Translations under genes and position numbers: made by a program
Assembly (NCBI GenBank): GCA_031270615.1
Contig: JAISXE010000067.1
Location: 1 to 21,303 of the forward strand
Reading direction: 5' to 3'
From: Spirochaetia bacterium
Lineage (GTDB): Bacteria; Spirochaetota; Spirochaetia; DTKZ01
Length of the DNA: 21,303 bases
The notes under the pieces: generated by a model
What the model saw: the letters and a program-made list of their open reading frames with translations, nothing else
Told to the model about the DNA's origin: nothing
The model's database searches: none
Shown here: positions 1 through 8,831 of the stretch, one piece after another
How the letters are laid out: the number at the start of each line of letters is the position of its first letter
Numbering within the stretch: position 1 is the stretch's first letter

Positions 1-1143
1 CGGGAGGGCATAGAAAAGCTGGTGCGCTTTGCCATACCCTACCTGACGCCGGAAAACATAACCATCGTGGACAACCAGGGCACCGTCCTGAACGATTTTG
101 CCGGGCTGCAGGACATGGACCGCCTGAGGCAGACCCAGGAGGAGCTGAAACACAAACGCAGGCAGGAGCTTCTGTACCGGGGTGCCATCCTTGACGCACT
201 GCAGCAGATTTACGGCACGGACAGGGTACAGGTGGTCAACCTGAATATCGACGTGGACACCTCCCAAAAAACCATCAAGGACGAAAGCCATTCCCCCATC
301 ATCATGAAGCCGGACAACCCCAACACGCCCTACGACGAGTCCGCGGAGGAGGGGGCCAGGATAACTTCCATAACGACGCAGGAGGACATCTGGGACGAGC
401 GCTTTGAAGGCTCCGGCCTGCACCCCCAGGGGCCGCCGGGGCAGGAGGGCCAGACCCCTCCCTCGTACAAGGACCTGGAGGATCTGTTCGGCAAGTACGC
501 CGCCAGCAAGGTGGGAAAGACGAATGTCGTCAACACGACCCTGACCAACGTGGTAAGCACCCCCTGGGTCACAACGCGCGTGACGGCGGCCGTGGCCATT
601 GACGGCGTGTGGAAGTGGAAGCACGACGAAAAGGGCGAGGTTGTCGTGAACCCGGACGGCTCCATAGAGCGGGAATACACGCCGGTCAGCGACGAGGACC
701 TTGCCAAGGCAGCCGCCCTGGTGCGCGACGCGGTGGGCTACAGCCGCAGCCGGGGGGACTCGGTGACCGTCCAGCATATCGCTTTTTCCCGCACGGAGCA
801 GTTCGCGAAGGAGGACAGCGACTACCGCGCGCGGCAGCAGAGGAACCTTATCATCCTTTCGGCCATCATCGCCGTGGGCGCCCTTCTTGCCCTGTTTATC
901 GCCGTCCGGCTGATATCAAGGGAAATCGAGCGCCGACGGCGACTGCGGGAAGAGGAGCTTGCCCGGCAGCATCAGGCCATGCGCGAGGCGGCCCTGCGCA
1001 GCGCGGAGCAGGAGGGCGCGGAAGTGGAAATGTCGGTGGAGGAGCGCACGCGCATGGAGCTTACGGAGAACGTCATCAACATGGCGCGCGAGCATCCGGG
1101 GGACGTGGCCCAGCTTATCCGCACCTGGCTGAGGGAGGAATAG
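1..1143 (+). CDS. fliF: FliF, flagellar MS-ring protein (5' end outside the window)
   Basis: FliF forms the membrane-embedded MS ring, the base on which the rotor and export gate assemble. The frame is open from base 1 (reading REGIEKLVRFAIPYL), so the window holds only the C-terminal 380 residues of a protein usually near 550-570 residues. Visible parts are the late periplasmic ring-building region, an acidic/proline-rich insert around bases 290-470, the second transmembrane helix at about bases 844-915 (NLIILSAIIAVGALLALF), a basic stretch straight after it, and a cytoplasmic tail ending MAREHPGDVAQLIRTWLREE, which is the FliG-binding helix of the family. The next gene, fliG, starts 3 bases after the stop, and its ribosome-binding site (gaggaa) lies in the last fliF codons. 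The true start is upstream of the window. Confidence 0.96.
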   Translation, partial: REGIEKLVRFAIPYLTPENITIVDNQGTVLNDFAGLQDMDRLRQTQEELKHKRRQELLYRGAILDALQQIYGTDRVQVVNLNIDVDTSQKTIKDESHSPIIMKPDNPNTPYDESAEEGARITSITTQEDIWDERFEGSGLHPQGPPGQEGQTPPSYKDLEDLFGKYAASKVGKTNVVNTTLTNVVSTPWVTTRVTAAVAIDGVWKWKHDEKGEVVVNPDGSIEREYTPVSDEDLAKAAALVRDAVGYSRSRGDSVTVQHIAFSRTEQFAKEDSDYRARQQRNLIILSAIIAVGALLALFIAVRLISREIERRRRLREEELARQHQAMREAALRSAEQEGAEVEMSVEERTRMELTENVINMAREHPGDVAQLIRTWLREE

Positions 1144-1146
1144 AAT

Positions 1147-2208
1147 ATGGCAAAAAGCGAAACATCAGGGGCCGCTGCCGGCGGCGGCGGGAAAAAAGGC
1201 GGGCACCGCAAGGACTTAAACGGCAAGCAGAAGGCGGCCATATTCCTGGTAACCATCGGCTCCGAAGTGTCGGCGGAGATTTTCAAACACCTGCGGGAAG
1301 ACGAAATAGAAGCCCTTACCTTCGAAATAGCGCGGCTGGAGGCGGTGGATTCCGAGGACCGGGACGCGGTTCTGGCGGAGTTCCAGGAGCTTATGATGGC
1401 CCAGGACTTCATCACCACGGGGGGCATCGACTACGCCCGCGAGCTTTTGGAGAAATCCCTGGGTTCCCAGAAGGCGGTGGACATCATCAACCGCCTTACC
1501 TCAAGCCTCCAGGTGCGGCCCTTCGATTTTATCCGGCGCACCGACCCGACGCACCTTCTGAACTTCATCCAGCAGGAACACCCCCAGACGATTGCCCTTA
1601 TTCTGGCATACCTGGAACCGCAGAAGGCTTCGTTTATCCTTTCCAGCCTTCCCCACGAAGTGCAGTCCGACGTGGCAAAACGCATAGCCACGATGGACCG
1701 CACCTCGCCGGAGGTCCTGCGCGAAATCGAGCGCGTGCTGGAAAAGAAGCTGTCCACCCTGTCCTCGGAGGACTACACCTCCGCCGGAGGCGTGGAAAGC
1801 ATCGTGGAAGTCCTGAACCTTGTTGACCGCTCTACGGAAAAATCCATCATCGAATCGCTGGAGGAGGAAGACCCGGAGCTGGCGGAGGAAATCAAGAAGC
1901 GGATGTTCGTGTTCGAGGACATCGTCATGCTGGACGACCGGGCCATTCAGAAAGTCTTGCGCGAAGTGGATACCTCGGAACTGGCCAAGGCACTGAAGTC
2001 CGTGGATTCGGAAGTGCAGGACAAAATTTTCCGCAATATGTCCAAGCGGGCCTCGCAGCTTTTGAAAGAGGATATGGAGTACATGGGGCCCATCAGGATG
2101 AAGGATGTCGAGGAATCCCAGCAGAAGATCGTCTCCATCATCAGGAAACTTGAGGACGCCGGCGACATCGTTGTTGCCCGGGGCACCGAAGACGAGCTGG
2201 TAGTATAG
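1147..2208 (+). CDS. fliG: FliG, flagellar motor switch / torque protein
   Basis: FliG sits on the cytoplasmic face of the MS ring, binds FliF, FliM and the MotA stator, and carries the charged helix that receives torque. The protein is 353 residues, normal for the family. It has an N-terminal FliF-binding domain (about 25-110), a middle domain with the hallmark EHPQ motif at 144-147, and a C-terminal armadillo/torque domain with MFVFEDI at 253-259 followed by a charged helix. A short Gly/Ala/Lys-rich leader (about 8-20) precedes the conserved start. Spirochaetes often have two FliG paralogues; position directly after fliF suggests this is the motor FliG (FliG2 of Borrelia usage), which is inference. 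The ATG follows gaggaa at the end of fliF. Confidence 0.97.
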   Translation: MAKSETSGAAAGGGGKKGGHRKDLNGKQKAAIFLVTIGSEVSAEIFKHLREDEIEALTFEIARLEAVDSEDRDAVLAEFQELMMAQDFITTGGIDYARELLEKSLGSQKAVDIINRLTSSLQVRPFDFIRRTDPTHLLNFIQQEHPQTIALILAYLEPQKASFILSSLPHEVQSDVAKRIATMDRTSPEVLREIERVLEKKLSTLSSEDYTSAGGVESIVEVLNLVDRSTEKSIIESLEEEDPELAEEIKKRMFVFEDIVMLDDRAIQKVLREVDTSELAKALKSVDSEVQDKIFRNMSKRASQLLKEDMEYMGPIRMKDVEESQQKIVSIIRKLEDAGDIVVARGTEDELVV

Positions 2209-2218
2209 GAGAACGGCT

Positions 2219-3157
2219 GTGGCGAAAAACGTGTTCCGTCCGGCGGAGTTCATACAGGGAAGCGAAAAGGTCTTTATTGAACCGCCGGACAATCCCGCCT
2301 TCAGACAGGCGGGGGGCGCCGACCTGGAAAGCCTTGACGACGTGGAGGAGTATAAGGGGCCGACGGCGGATGACATTCGCAGGGAGGCGGAGCTTTTCCG
2401 GCATGAGTTCGAGCATGACAAGGAAACGATGATTGCCGGCGCGCGCCTTGAGGCGGAAAAGATCGTCAAGGCGGCCGAGACAAGCGCCTTCGAGCAGGTC
2501 CGCCTCAAGACGGAGGAGGCCGCGCAGCTCAAACGCCAGGCGGAGGAAGACTCCGAAAAGATCCGGGCTGAGGCCGCGCGGCTGTCCGAAAAGACAATCC
2601 GCGAAAGCCAGGACAGGGCGGAGGCCATACGCGAGGAGACGAAGAAAACCGGCTACGAGGAGGGCCGCGAAGCGGGCTGGAAGGAAGGCCGCGCTGAGGC
2701 CGAGCGGGTCATCGAAAGGCTGCACCTCATCCTCTCCAAGGCCATCGAGAAACGCTTCGACATTCTGAAGGATTCGGAGGCGCAGGTGATCCACCTTATC
2801 CTCCAGATAGCCAGGAAAGTCGTCAAGGTGATTTCCGAAAACCAAAAAAACATCGTCATCAACAATACGATTCAGGCCCTGCAAAAACTGAAAAACAAGT
2901 CCGACGTGGTTATCCGCGTGAACCTCGCGGACCTGAATCTGGTAACCGAGCACACGAAGGACATCATTGGCATGGTCGAAAACGTAAAGAGCATAACCGT
3001 CATGGAAGATTCCACCGTGGACAGAGGCGGCTGCGTCATCGAAACCGATTTCGGCGAAATCGACGCGCGCATAGCGGCGCAGCTCCGTGAAATCGAAGAG
3101 CGCATTCTGGAGCTCTCGCCGATCCGGACGGTGGAAAAATACCGGGAGCCTTTATGA
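2219..3157 (+). CDS. fliH: FliH, flagellar export ATPase regulator
   Basis: FliH holds and regulates the export ATPase FliI and links it to the C-ring. The 312-residue product has a variable N-terminus, a long Glu/Lys/Ala/Arg-rich coiled coil (about 55-165, with EEGREAGWKEGRAEAE near its end), and a C-terminal domain resembling the V/F-ATPase peripheral stalk (about 180-300: QVIHLILQIARKVVKVI, then VVIRVNLADL and GGCVIETDFGEIDARI), as in the FliH/YscL family. I chose the GTG at 2219 because aggag lies 7 bases before it and the frame begins MAKNVFRPAEFI. Its TGA overlaps the ATG of fliI (atga), implying translational coupling. Confidence 0.94.
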   Translation: MAKNVFRPAEFIQGSEKVFIEPPDNPAFRQAGGADLESLDDVEEYKGPTADDIRREAELFRHEFEHDKETMIAGARLEAEKIVKAAETSAFEQVRLKTEEAAQLKRQAEEDSEKIRAEAARLSEKTIRESQDRAEAIREETKKTGYEEGREAGWKEGRAEAERVIERLHLILSKAIEKRFDILKDSEAQVIHLILQIARKVVKVISENQKNIVINNTIQALQKLKNKSDVVIRVNLADLNLVTEHTKDIIGMVENVKSITVMEDSTVDRGGCVIETDFGEIDARIAAQLREIEERILELSPIRTVEKYREPL

Positions 3158-4584
3158 GCGATGCCCTGGCCGGAACCGTTGTTCCCCGGGAGGCGCGGAT
3201 TCCCGACGATGCGGATATTTTCCGGGGCATGGACGAGCCGATGTTTGACAAATACTCCGCCGTCCTTGACTCCTTTGATCCCATCCTTTTTGCTGGCCGC
3301 GTGGAGAAGGTGAGGGGGTCCCTGGTTGAATCCCTGGGCCCCCAGGCCGTGGTGGGGGAGGTCTGCCGCATCCACCTGGAAGACCGCGTCGTCCGCGCGG
3401 AGGTCGTCGGCCTCCGCAGCCCCCATGTCCAGCTTATGTGCTTTGAGGAGATGACGGGCATCGAAGTCGGCGCCCGCGTTATCGCGGAGGGCGGGGCCCT
3501 GAAGGTTCCCGTCGGCGCCTGCCTTCTGGGCCGCGTCATAGACGCCTTCGGCAATCCCCTGGACGGCAAGGGGGAACTGGGTGCCGGGACATTCTATCCC
3601 GTGTGCGGCGCGGCGCCGCGGGCCATGCAGCGGGGAAAAATCACCCACCAGATCCAGACCGGCGTCAGGGCCATTGACGGCCTTCTTGCCGTGGGTATGG
3701 GCCAGCGCATGGGAATCTTCGCGGGGAGCGGCGTGGGCAAATCCACCCTGCTGGGGATGATCGCCCGCAACACGAGGGCCGATGTCAACGTTGTCGCGCT
3801 TATCGGCGAGCGTGGCCGGGAAGTGCGCGAGTTTATCGAATGCGATTTGGGGCCGGAGGGCCTTGCCCGCTCCGTGATTGTGGTTTCCACTTCCGACACG
3901 CCCGACCTTGCCAAACTCAAAGGGGCGCTTGCCGCCTCCGCCATTGCGGAGTATTTTCGCGACCAGGGCAAAAACGTGATGTTCCTCTTCGATTCGGTGA
4001 CCCGCTACGCCTGGGCGCAGCGGGAAGTGGGCCTTTCCATAGGCGAGCCGCCCACGCGCGAAGGGTATCCGCCTTCGGTGTTTTCGGGCTTGCAGAGGCT
4101 TCTGGAACGCTCCGGGGCTTCCGACAAGGGGACGATCACGGCCTTTTACACGGTTCTGGTTGAAGGCGACGACATGAAGGAGCCTGTCACCGACACGGTG
4201 CGGGGAACCCTGGACGGGCACATGGTACTTTCCCGCAAGATTGCCCAAAAAGCCCAGTACCCGGCGGTGGATATTCTTGAGTCCGTTTCCCGCCTTATGG
4301 ACAAGGGCATAGCCCCCCCGGAGGCGCGCAAGGCCGCAGCCTACCTGCGGCGCATGCTGGCCGTGTACGCCGATTCGGAAGACCTTATCAACCTGGGCGC
4401 TTATGAGCAGGGCACGAATCCCGAAATCGACGAAGCCATACGGATCATGCCCTTCTTGCGGGAATTCCTCGGCCAGGCCGTGGAAGAGAAGGCGGAACTG
4501 GAAGAGACCCGCGCCCGGATCCTGGAACTCGCCGCCGCCTCGGAAAAAGCCCCGGGGGAGGAAACCGAAGATGAAGAGATATAG
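3154..4584 (+). CDS. fliI: FliI, flagellum-specific export ATPase
   Basis: FliI is the hexameric ATPase that drives docking and unfolding of flagellar export substrates at the base of the organelle. The 476-residue sequence has the F1-beta-like core: Walker A GSGVGKST at 191-198, the GERGREV segment with the catalytic Glu at 219, Walker B-like FLFD at 277-280 followed by SVTRYAWAQREVGLSIGEPP, and the conserved C-terminal helices (AYEQGTNPEIDEAI). It is a little longer than the usual ~440 residues, with a variable N-terminal extension of about 35 residues and an acidic tail. The ATG overlaps the fliH stop by 4 bases, and its own 3' end overlaps fliJ by 14 bases. Confidence 0.97.
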   Translation: MSDALAGTVVPREARIPDDADIFRGMDEPMFDKYSAVLDSFDPILFAGRVEKVRGSLVESLGPQAVVGEVCRIHLEDRVVRAEVVGLRSPHVQLMCFEEMTGIEVGARVIAEGGALKVPVGACLLGRVIDAFGNPLDGKGELGAGTFYPVCGAAPRAMQRGKITHQIQTGVRAIDGLLAVGMGQRMGIFAGSGVGKSTLLGMIARNTRADVNVVALIGERGREVREFIECDLGPEGLARSVIVVSTSDTPDLAKLKGALAASAIAEYFRDQGKNVMFLFDSVTRYAWAQREVGLSIGEPPTREGYPPSVFSGLQRLLERSGASDKGTITAFYTVLVEGDDMKEPVTDTVRGTLDGHMVLSRKIAQKAQYPAVDILESVSRLMDKGIAPPEARKAAAYLRRMLAVYADSEDLINLGAYEQGTNPEIDEAIRIMPFLREFLGQAVEEKAELEETRARILELAAASEKAPGEETEDEEI

Positions 4585-5023
4585 CTTCCGCCTGGAGCGG
4601 CTTTTGCAGCTTCGAAGGCATGAGGAGCGCCGCTGGGAAATAAGACTCGCCGAAATCACCGGCGCGTGCGTCCGGCTCGAAAACCATATCCGCCGTCTTC
4701 AGGGGGAAAAAGACAAATACGCCGGTTTCTGCGAAGGCGGGGAGCTGTATCCGATAAGCGAGATTCTGGTCAGGGAGGGTTTTCGGGGACGGCTTGACTC
4801 CGAAATAGAGGAAACCGGGGAGGAGCTTGGCCTGGCGCGCAGGAAACGGGAAGAGGTGAACCGCGCGTACCTTGATGCTTCCCGCGCCCGCAAGGTCCTG
4901 GACAAACTCAAGGAACGCAGGGCCGGGGAATATTACGAGGAACAGCGCCGGCAGGAAAGAAAAATCATGGACGAAACAGCCGTGTCCCGGATGGTTTTCG
5001 CGGACGGCGAAGGAGGTGAATGA
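4571..5023 (+). CDS. fliJ: FliJ, flagellar export chaperone / coiled-coil stalk
   Basis: FliJ is a small coiled-coil protein that inserts in the FliI ring and assists export. The 150-residue product starts MKRYSFRLERLLQLRRHEER, the typical FliJ opening, and is almost wholly charged helix with Arg/Glu/Lys repeats to about residue 135. FliJ proteins diverge strongly, so the call leans on position after fliI, length and the N-terminal motif. The frame is open well upstream inside fliI, but the ATG at 4571 gives the family N-terminus and is preceded by ggagg. Its TGA lies within the atgatg start of the next gene. Confidence 0.88.
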   Translation: MKRYSFRLERLLQLRRHEERRWEIRLAEITGACVRLENHIRRLQGEKDKYAGFCEGGELYPISEILVREGFRGRLDSEIEETGEELGLARRKREEVNRAYLDASRARKVLDKLKERRAGEYYEEQRRQERKIMDETAVSRMVFADGEGGE

Positions 5024-5628
5024 TGGCGGCGTTGCCCCGCATATTTCTGCTTTTTTTGGTGATTCTCGTTTTGCTTGGCGGAGGCTCTTTGTGGTTCGAT
5101 TACCTGGGACTGATCGACGTGAAGGACACCTACGCGCCGGTTTTCCGGTTTTTCGGACTTGGCGGGCGTTCAAAGGTGGAGGAACAGGATTCCCCCTACC
5201 TGCTTGACTCCGAAAGGCTCTCCAAGCTCATGGTGGCCGTGGATTTGCGGGCCGAGGAACTCCAGTTGCGGGAAGAGCAGCTTTCCGGCAGGGAAAAGGA
5301 TATCCTCCAGCAGGCCGCGGAAATCGAGGAGCAGCGCAAGGCCCTTGAAGATCAGGAAAAATCCTTAAAAGAACGCACAAGACTGTACGACAATAAGAAT
5401 GAGAACATTAGGCAGAACGCCAAAAACCTGAACGGGATGCCCCCCGCGAGGGCCGTTGCCATTCTTGAGAAGATGGAAGACCAGGACATGATCGACCATC
5501 TGCGCATGGTGGAACAGCTTGCGCAGGAGGCGGGAGAGGATTCCTCGGTTGCGTACTGGCTGTCTCTCATGCCTGCCGAAAGGGCGGCCGTTATCCAGCG
5601 GAAAATGGCCGTCAAACCTAAAACATAA
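5020..5628 (+). CDS. flbB: FlbB, spirochaetal periplasmic flagellar collar protein (MotE-like)
   Basis: FlbB is a base component of the periplasmic collar of spirochaete motors (shown in Borrelia), needed for collar assembly and for orienting the flagella. The product (202 residues from the first ATG) has one N-terminal membrane helix (about 7-25, RIFLLFLVILVLLGGGSLWF), a charged coiled coil (about 65-125), then an MgtE-N/MotE-like domain (about 135-195: MPPARAVAILEKMEDQDMID, ending LMPAERAAVIQRKM). Two ATGs are adjacent; aggagg at 5011-5016 gives better spacing to the second (5023), so the protein may be one residue shorter. Position between fliJ and fliK agrees with other spirochaete operons. 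A generic database label would be a MotE family protein. Confidence 0.9.
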   Translation: MMAALPRIFLLFLVILVLLGGGSLWFDYLGLIDVKDTYAPVFRFFGLGGRSKVEEQDSPYLLDSERLSKLMVAVDLRAEELQLREEQLSGREKDILQQAAEIEEQRKALEDQEKSLKERTRLYDNKNENIRQNAKNLNGMPPARAVAILEKMEDQDMIDHLRMVEQLAQEAGEDSSVAYWLSLMPAERAAVIQRKMAVKPKT

Positions 5629-5657
5629 GGCCTTCGGTCGGCAAAGGAGGTATATCC

Positions 5658-6908
5658 GTGGTAAAAGCCACGACGGACAGCGTCTCTTCCGCCCTTCAGG
5701 CAGGAAGAAACAGAAAGGCAAAGGCATCCCGGGGAGGGGCACGGACAGGCTTCTTCGCCGCCGTTCTGGAAAAAGCCTTAAACGGGCCGGCCGCCCCCGG
5801 CAGGGCCGGTAAAACGAAAACGGCCGCGCTTCCCCTTCGCCTGAAATCCCGCCGGGCGGAGGACGCGGAGGCAGGGGAAAAGCCCCGCCTTGGCGGTTTT
5901 TTTGAAAAACGCAAACTTCTGAAACAGCGGCGGGAAAGCCCGGAAACCGAAGCGCTGCCCCGGCAGGAAAAACCGGCTTCGGACATCGTTTTGGCGTCCG
6001 CCCGGGCCGCGGCGTCCGTTTCCGCGGAAAAAACGGCCAAAGACCTTCCGCAGGGCACGGAAAACCCCGCGCGCGGCATGGCATCCGGGGAAAGCCCCGG
6101 CGCGGCGCCTGCGGCCAGGGCCGCCGTTTTCCCCGGAACGCCTGGCATCGAGACAAAGGCGGCCTCCCCGGAGCTTCTTTCCGCCCAAGAAACGAAAATC
6201 CCGAAAATCGAAGAAAAACCACGGGGAGGGGAAAAGAAGATTCCCGCCGGACAGGCGGCCCCCGGGGACGCGCGCAAACCGGGTAGGGAAGCGGGGCCAA
6301 AGAAAACCGAAAACCTGGATGCCGGGGACCTGCTTCGCGAAGTGAAACTCGCGCGCGCGGAAGAACCGAAAAGAGACGAGGCGGCACGGGACATCGAAAT
6401 CCGCGTCCTTGTCCGCGCCGGGGATGAACGTTTTGAGGACAGCCTCCGCCTGCAGAACGACAGAAGCGCCAAGGAATCGGCTTCCGGCCTTTTGCGGCGC
6501 ATGAGGGAAGAGGGCAACGCCCATATCGTGAAAAGCGCCCGTTTCATCCTGAAGGACAAAAACGAGGGGGAAATACGCCTGGTTTTGAAACCGCCAAGCC
6601 TTGGCGAGGTAAGAATACGGCTTTCCCTGCAAGATAACCTCATAGGAGGACGGATTTTTGTCGAAAATGACAGTGTGCGGGAAGTGTTCGAGCGGAACAT
6701 GCCGGAGCTTGCCTCCGCTTTCCGGGAAAACGGCCTGGAAATGGGCGGCATGAGCGTGTCCGTCGGAAACGACGGATACCGGGAAAACGAAACCGAAGCC
6801 GGAGGGCTACGGCCCCCCGGCTTCGGCGGCAGGGCGGAAACGGAAACCCGGCCTGCGGCGGCATACGAGTATTATTTTGTTTCCAACGCGATAAATCTTA
6901 TGGTTTGA
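5658..6908 (+). CDS. fliK: FliK, flagellar hook-length control protein
   Basis: FliK is a secreted molecular ruler that measures the hook and switches export from hook to filament substrates. The 416-residue product has a long low-complexity, Lys/Ala/Gly/Pro/Glu-rich N-terminal part (to about 235), typical of the poorly conserved ruler region, and a C-terminal flg_hook domain (about 285-375) with EIRLVLKPPSLGEVRIRLSL and the following IGGRIFVENDSVREVFERNM, the diagnostic FliK signature. The GTG start at 5658 is set by aaggagg 7 bases upstream. It lies 29 bases after flbB and is followed by flgD. Treponema literature has also used the name Tap1 for this position. The switch region looks intact. 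Confidence 0.92.
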   Translation: MVKATTDSVSSALQAGRNRKAKASRGGARTGFFAAVLEKALNGPAAPGRAGKTKTAALPLRLKSRRAEDAEAGEKPRLGGFFEKRKLLKQRRESPETEALPRQEKPASDIVLASARAAASVSAEKTAKDLPQGTENPARGMASGESPGAAPAARAAVFPGTPGIETKAASPELLSAQETKIPKIEEKPRGGEKKIPAGQAAPGDARKPGREAGPKKTENLDAGDLLREVKLARAEEPKRDEAARDIEIRVLVRAGDERFEDSLRLQNDRSAKESASGLLRRMREEGNAHIVKSARFILKDKNEGEIRLVLKPPSLGEVRIRLSLQDNLIGGRIFVENDSVREVFERNMPELASAFRENGLEMGGMSVSVGNDGYRENETEAGGLRPPGFGGRAETETRPAAAYEYYFVSNAINLMV

Positions 6909-6929
6909 AGGAGTTAAAGGGATCCGTTT

Positions 6930-7382
6930 ATGTCAGATTTTATGATGATCAATACCACGGGCGACAATTACCTGCGGGAATTGCAGAAGCAGGGCGCGCA
7001 GCGCAAAGCGAAGGACACCCTCGGCAAGGACGATTTTCTGAAGATCCTTGTAGCCCAGCTTACCCACCAGGACCCCACCCAGCCCATGGAAGACAGGGAG
7101 TTTATAGCCCAGATGGCCCAGTTCTCCTCGCTGGAACAGATGCAGAACCTGAACAAGGAGTTTTCCCGAATGGCGAATCTTGTGGCCACAAGCCAGGCAG
7201 TGAACCTTATCGGGAAAACGGTGGATGTCGCCGTAAAGGGCTTGGATGGGGAGGGCAAGGAAACCCACACCCTGGTAAGCGGCCGCGTCATTGAAGTTAC
7301 CGGCGGAAACCCCCCGCAGCTTTTGATTAACGGGAATTATTTCGACTATGCCGCCGTTGTGCGCGTTAGAGAAGAAAAATAA
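6930..7382 (+). CDS. flgD: FlgD, hook-cap / hook assembly protein
   Basis: FlgD caps the growing hook and guides FlgE polymerisation. The 150-residue product has the conserved N-terminal segment KDDFLKILVAQLTHQDPTQP and MEDREFIAQMAQFSSLEQMQ, the FlgD signature, followed by a short beta-rich tail (about 95-148). It is shorter than the enteric protein (about 230 residues) and lacks most of the C-terminal Tudor/Fn3-like region; short FlgD proteins are usual in spirochaetes. The ATG is preceded by aaaggga at a suitable distance. It lies between fliK and flgE, 12 bases before the latter. Confidence 0.95.
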   Translation: MSDFMMINTTGDNYLRELQKQGAQRKAKDTLGKDDFLKILVAQLTHQDPTQPMEDREFIAQMAQFSSLEQMQNLNKEFSRMANLVATSQAVNLIGKTVDVAVKGLDGEGKETHTLVSGRVIEVTGGNPPQLLINGNYFDYAAVVRVREEK

Positions 7383-7394
7383 GGAGGCGCCATT

Positions 7395-8810
7395 ATGATG
7401 AGATCATTATATTCCGGTGTGTCCGGACTGCAAAACCATCAGACCCGCATGGACGTTGTGGGAAACAATCTGGCCAACGTCAATACGAACGGTTTTAAAA
7501 AAGGGCGGGTCAACTTTCACGACATGATTTCCCAAAACGTCCAGGGCGCCTCGCGGCCCACCGAGGAGCTGGGCGGCGTCAACCCCAAGCAGGTCGGTCT
7601 TGGGATGAGCATCGCGGCAATCGATACCGTCCATACCCAGGGTTCGCTGCAACTTACCGGCGTCATGTCCGACCTCGCCATTGTGGGCGAAGGCTTTTTC
7701 ATAATGAAGACGGGCGAAACGAACCTCTACACGCGCAACGGCGCCTTCGGCCTTGACCAGCAGGGCACGCTCGTCAATCCCGCCAACGGCATGAGGGTGC
7801 AGGGCTGGCAGGCCCAGATCGTGGACAACGTGCCCACCATCAACCCTTCCAGCTCCATCGGCGACCTTGTTATTCCCATCGGCGCGAAAGACCCCGCCGC
7901 GGCAACGACCAATGTCAAAATGGCCTGCAACCTCAACAAGAACACCCCTGAAATCGGGCAGCAGGACGGCCCCCGCGCAATTCTTGCGGGAAGGTGGACC
8001 GCGACCATCGACATCCGCGACGCTTTCGGCGGCCTTCATACCCTGCGCATGGATTTTGAAAAACGGCCGGACGAAGTAAACCGCTGGAACTGCACCGTGA
8101 CCGTCGATCCCGATGTGGGCGGCGACGGGCAGACGATTGTGACGGACACCACAAGCACCCAGGTCGAAGTGGGCCCTGGCGGCAACAACGACGGCAACAC
8201 CTTCATCGTTGAGTTCGACAATATGGGGACACTCAGCCGCGTGCAGGACAACGCGGGCGACGAAGCCAGCCAGGAGCTTTTGCAGGTGGCCGTAAGTTTT
8301 GAAGTGGCGAACACCGTTCCCAACCCCGACGGGACGCCCCTGCGCCAGAGCTTCCTCCTTGACATCGGGGAGGTGGGCAGCGCCGAGGATTCCATGACCC
8401 AGTACGCCTCGCCCAGTTCCACCAAGGTCTTCGAGCAAAACGGCTTCGGCATGGGCTACCTGAACAGCTACCGCATCGACCAGTCCGGCGTCATCACCGG
8501 CGTTTTTTCCAACGGCAACAACAGGATCCTGGGGCAGGTTGCCCTGTCAACCTTCCTGAACCCCGGCGGCCTTGAGAAGCAGGGCGAGAACGTCTACGCC
8601 GTTACGCCTAACTCCGGCATAGCGCGCATCGACCCCGCCGGCATAGCGGGCAAGGGGAAAATCAACGCGGGCAACCTGGAAATGAGCAACGTCGACCTTG
8701 CCGAGCAGTTCACCGACATGATTGTGACGCAGAGAGGCTTCCAGTCGAACGCGCGCACCATCCAGACTGCCGACCAGATGTTGCAGGAACTCTTAACACT
8801 GAAACGGTAA
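7395..8810 (+). CDS. flgE: FlgE, flagellar hook protein
   Basis: FlgE polymerises into the hook joining motor and filament. The 471-residue protein begins MMRSLYSGVSGLQNHQTRMD, then VVGNNLANVNTNGFKK (the N-terminal D0 rod/hook motif), and ends in the matching C-terminal helix (MSNVDLAEQFTDMIVTQRGF, then QTADQMLQELLTLKR). Counting from the first ATG, Lys165 (in PIGAK) and Cys178 (in KMACNLNK) sit at the positions reported to form the lysinoalanine cross-link in Treponema denticola FlgE, so this hook is probably covalently cross-linked as well (inference). The start follows aggagg; a second ATG lies one codon later. The next gene, flbD, starts 21 bases downstream. Confidence 0.97.
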   Translation: MMRSLYSGVSGLQNHQTRMDVVGNNLANVNTNGFKKGRVNFHDMISQNVQGASRPTEELGGVNPKQVGLGMSIAAIDTVHTQGSLQLTGVMSDLAIVGEGFFIMKTGETNLYTRNGAFGLDQQGTLVNPANGMRVQGWQAQIVDNVPTINPSSSIGDLVIPIGAKDPAAATTNVKMACNLNKNTPEIGQQDGPRAILAGRWTATIDIRDAFGGLHTLRMDFEKRPDEVNRWNCTVTVDPDVGGDGQTIVTDTTSTQVEVGPGGNNDGNTFIVEFDNMGTLSRVQDNAGDEASQELLQVAVSFEVANTVPNPDGTPLRQSFLLDIGEVGSAEDSMTQYASPSSTKVFEQNGFGMGYLNSYRIDQSGVITGVFSNGNNRILGQVALSTFLNPGGLEKQGENVYAVTPNSGIARIDPAGIAGKGKINAGNLEMSNVDLAEQFTDMIVTQRGFQSNARTIQTADQMLQELLTLKR

Positions 8811-8831
8811 AAAGGAGTACATTGAAAGTGA

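Noticed and set aside
5365..6751. Long open frames on the - strand across fliK (about 340-350 codons).
   Set aside because: They mirror the GC-rich, low-complexity fliK sequence; their products are Pro/Arg/Ser-rich, lack any family motif and have no ribosome-binding sites. fliK itself has a clear C-terminal domain.
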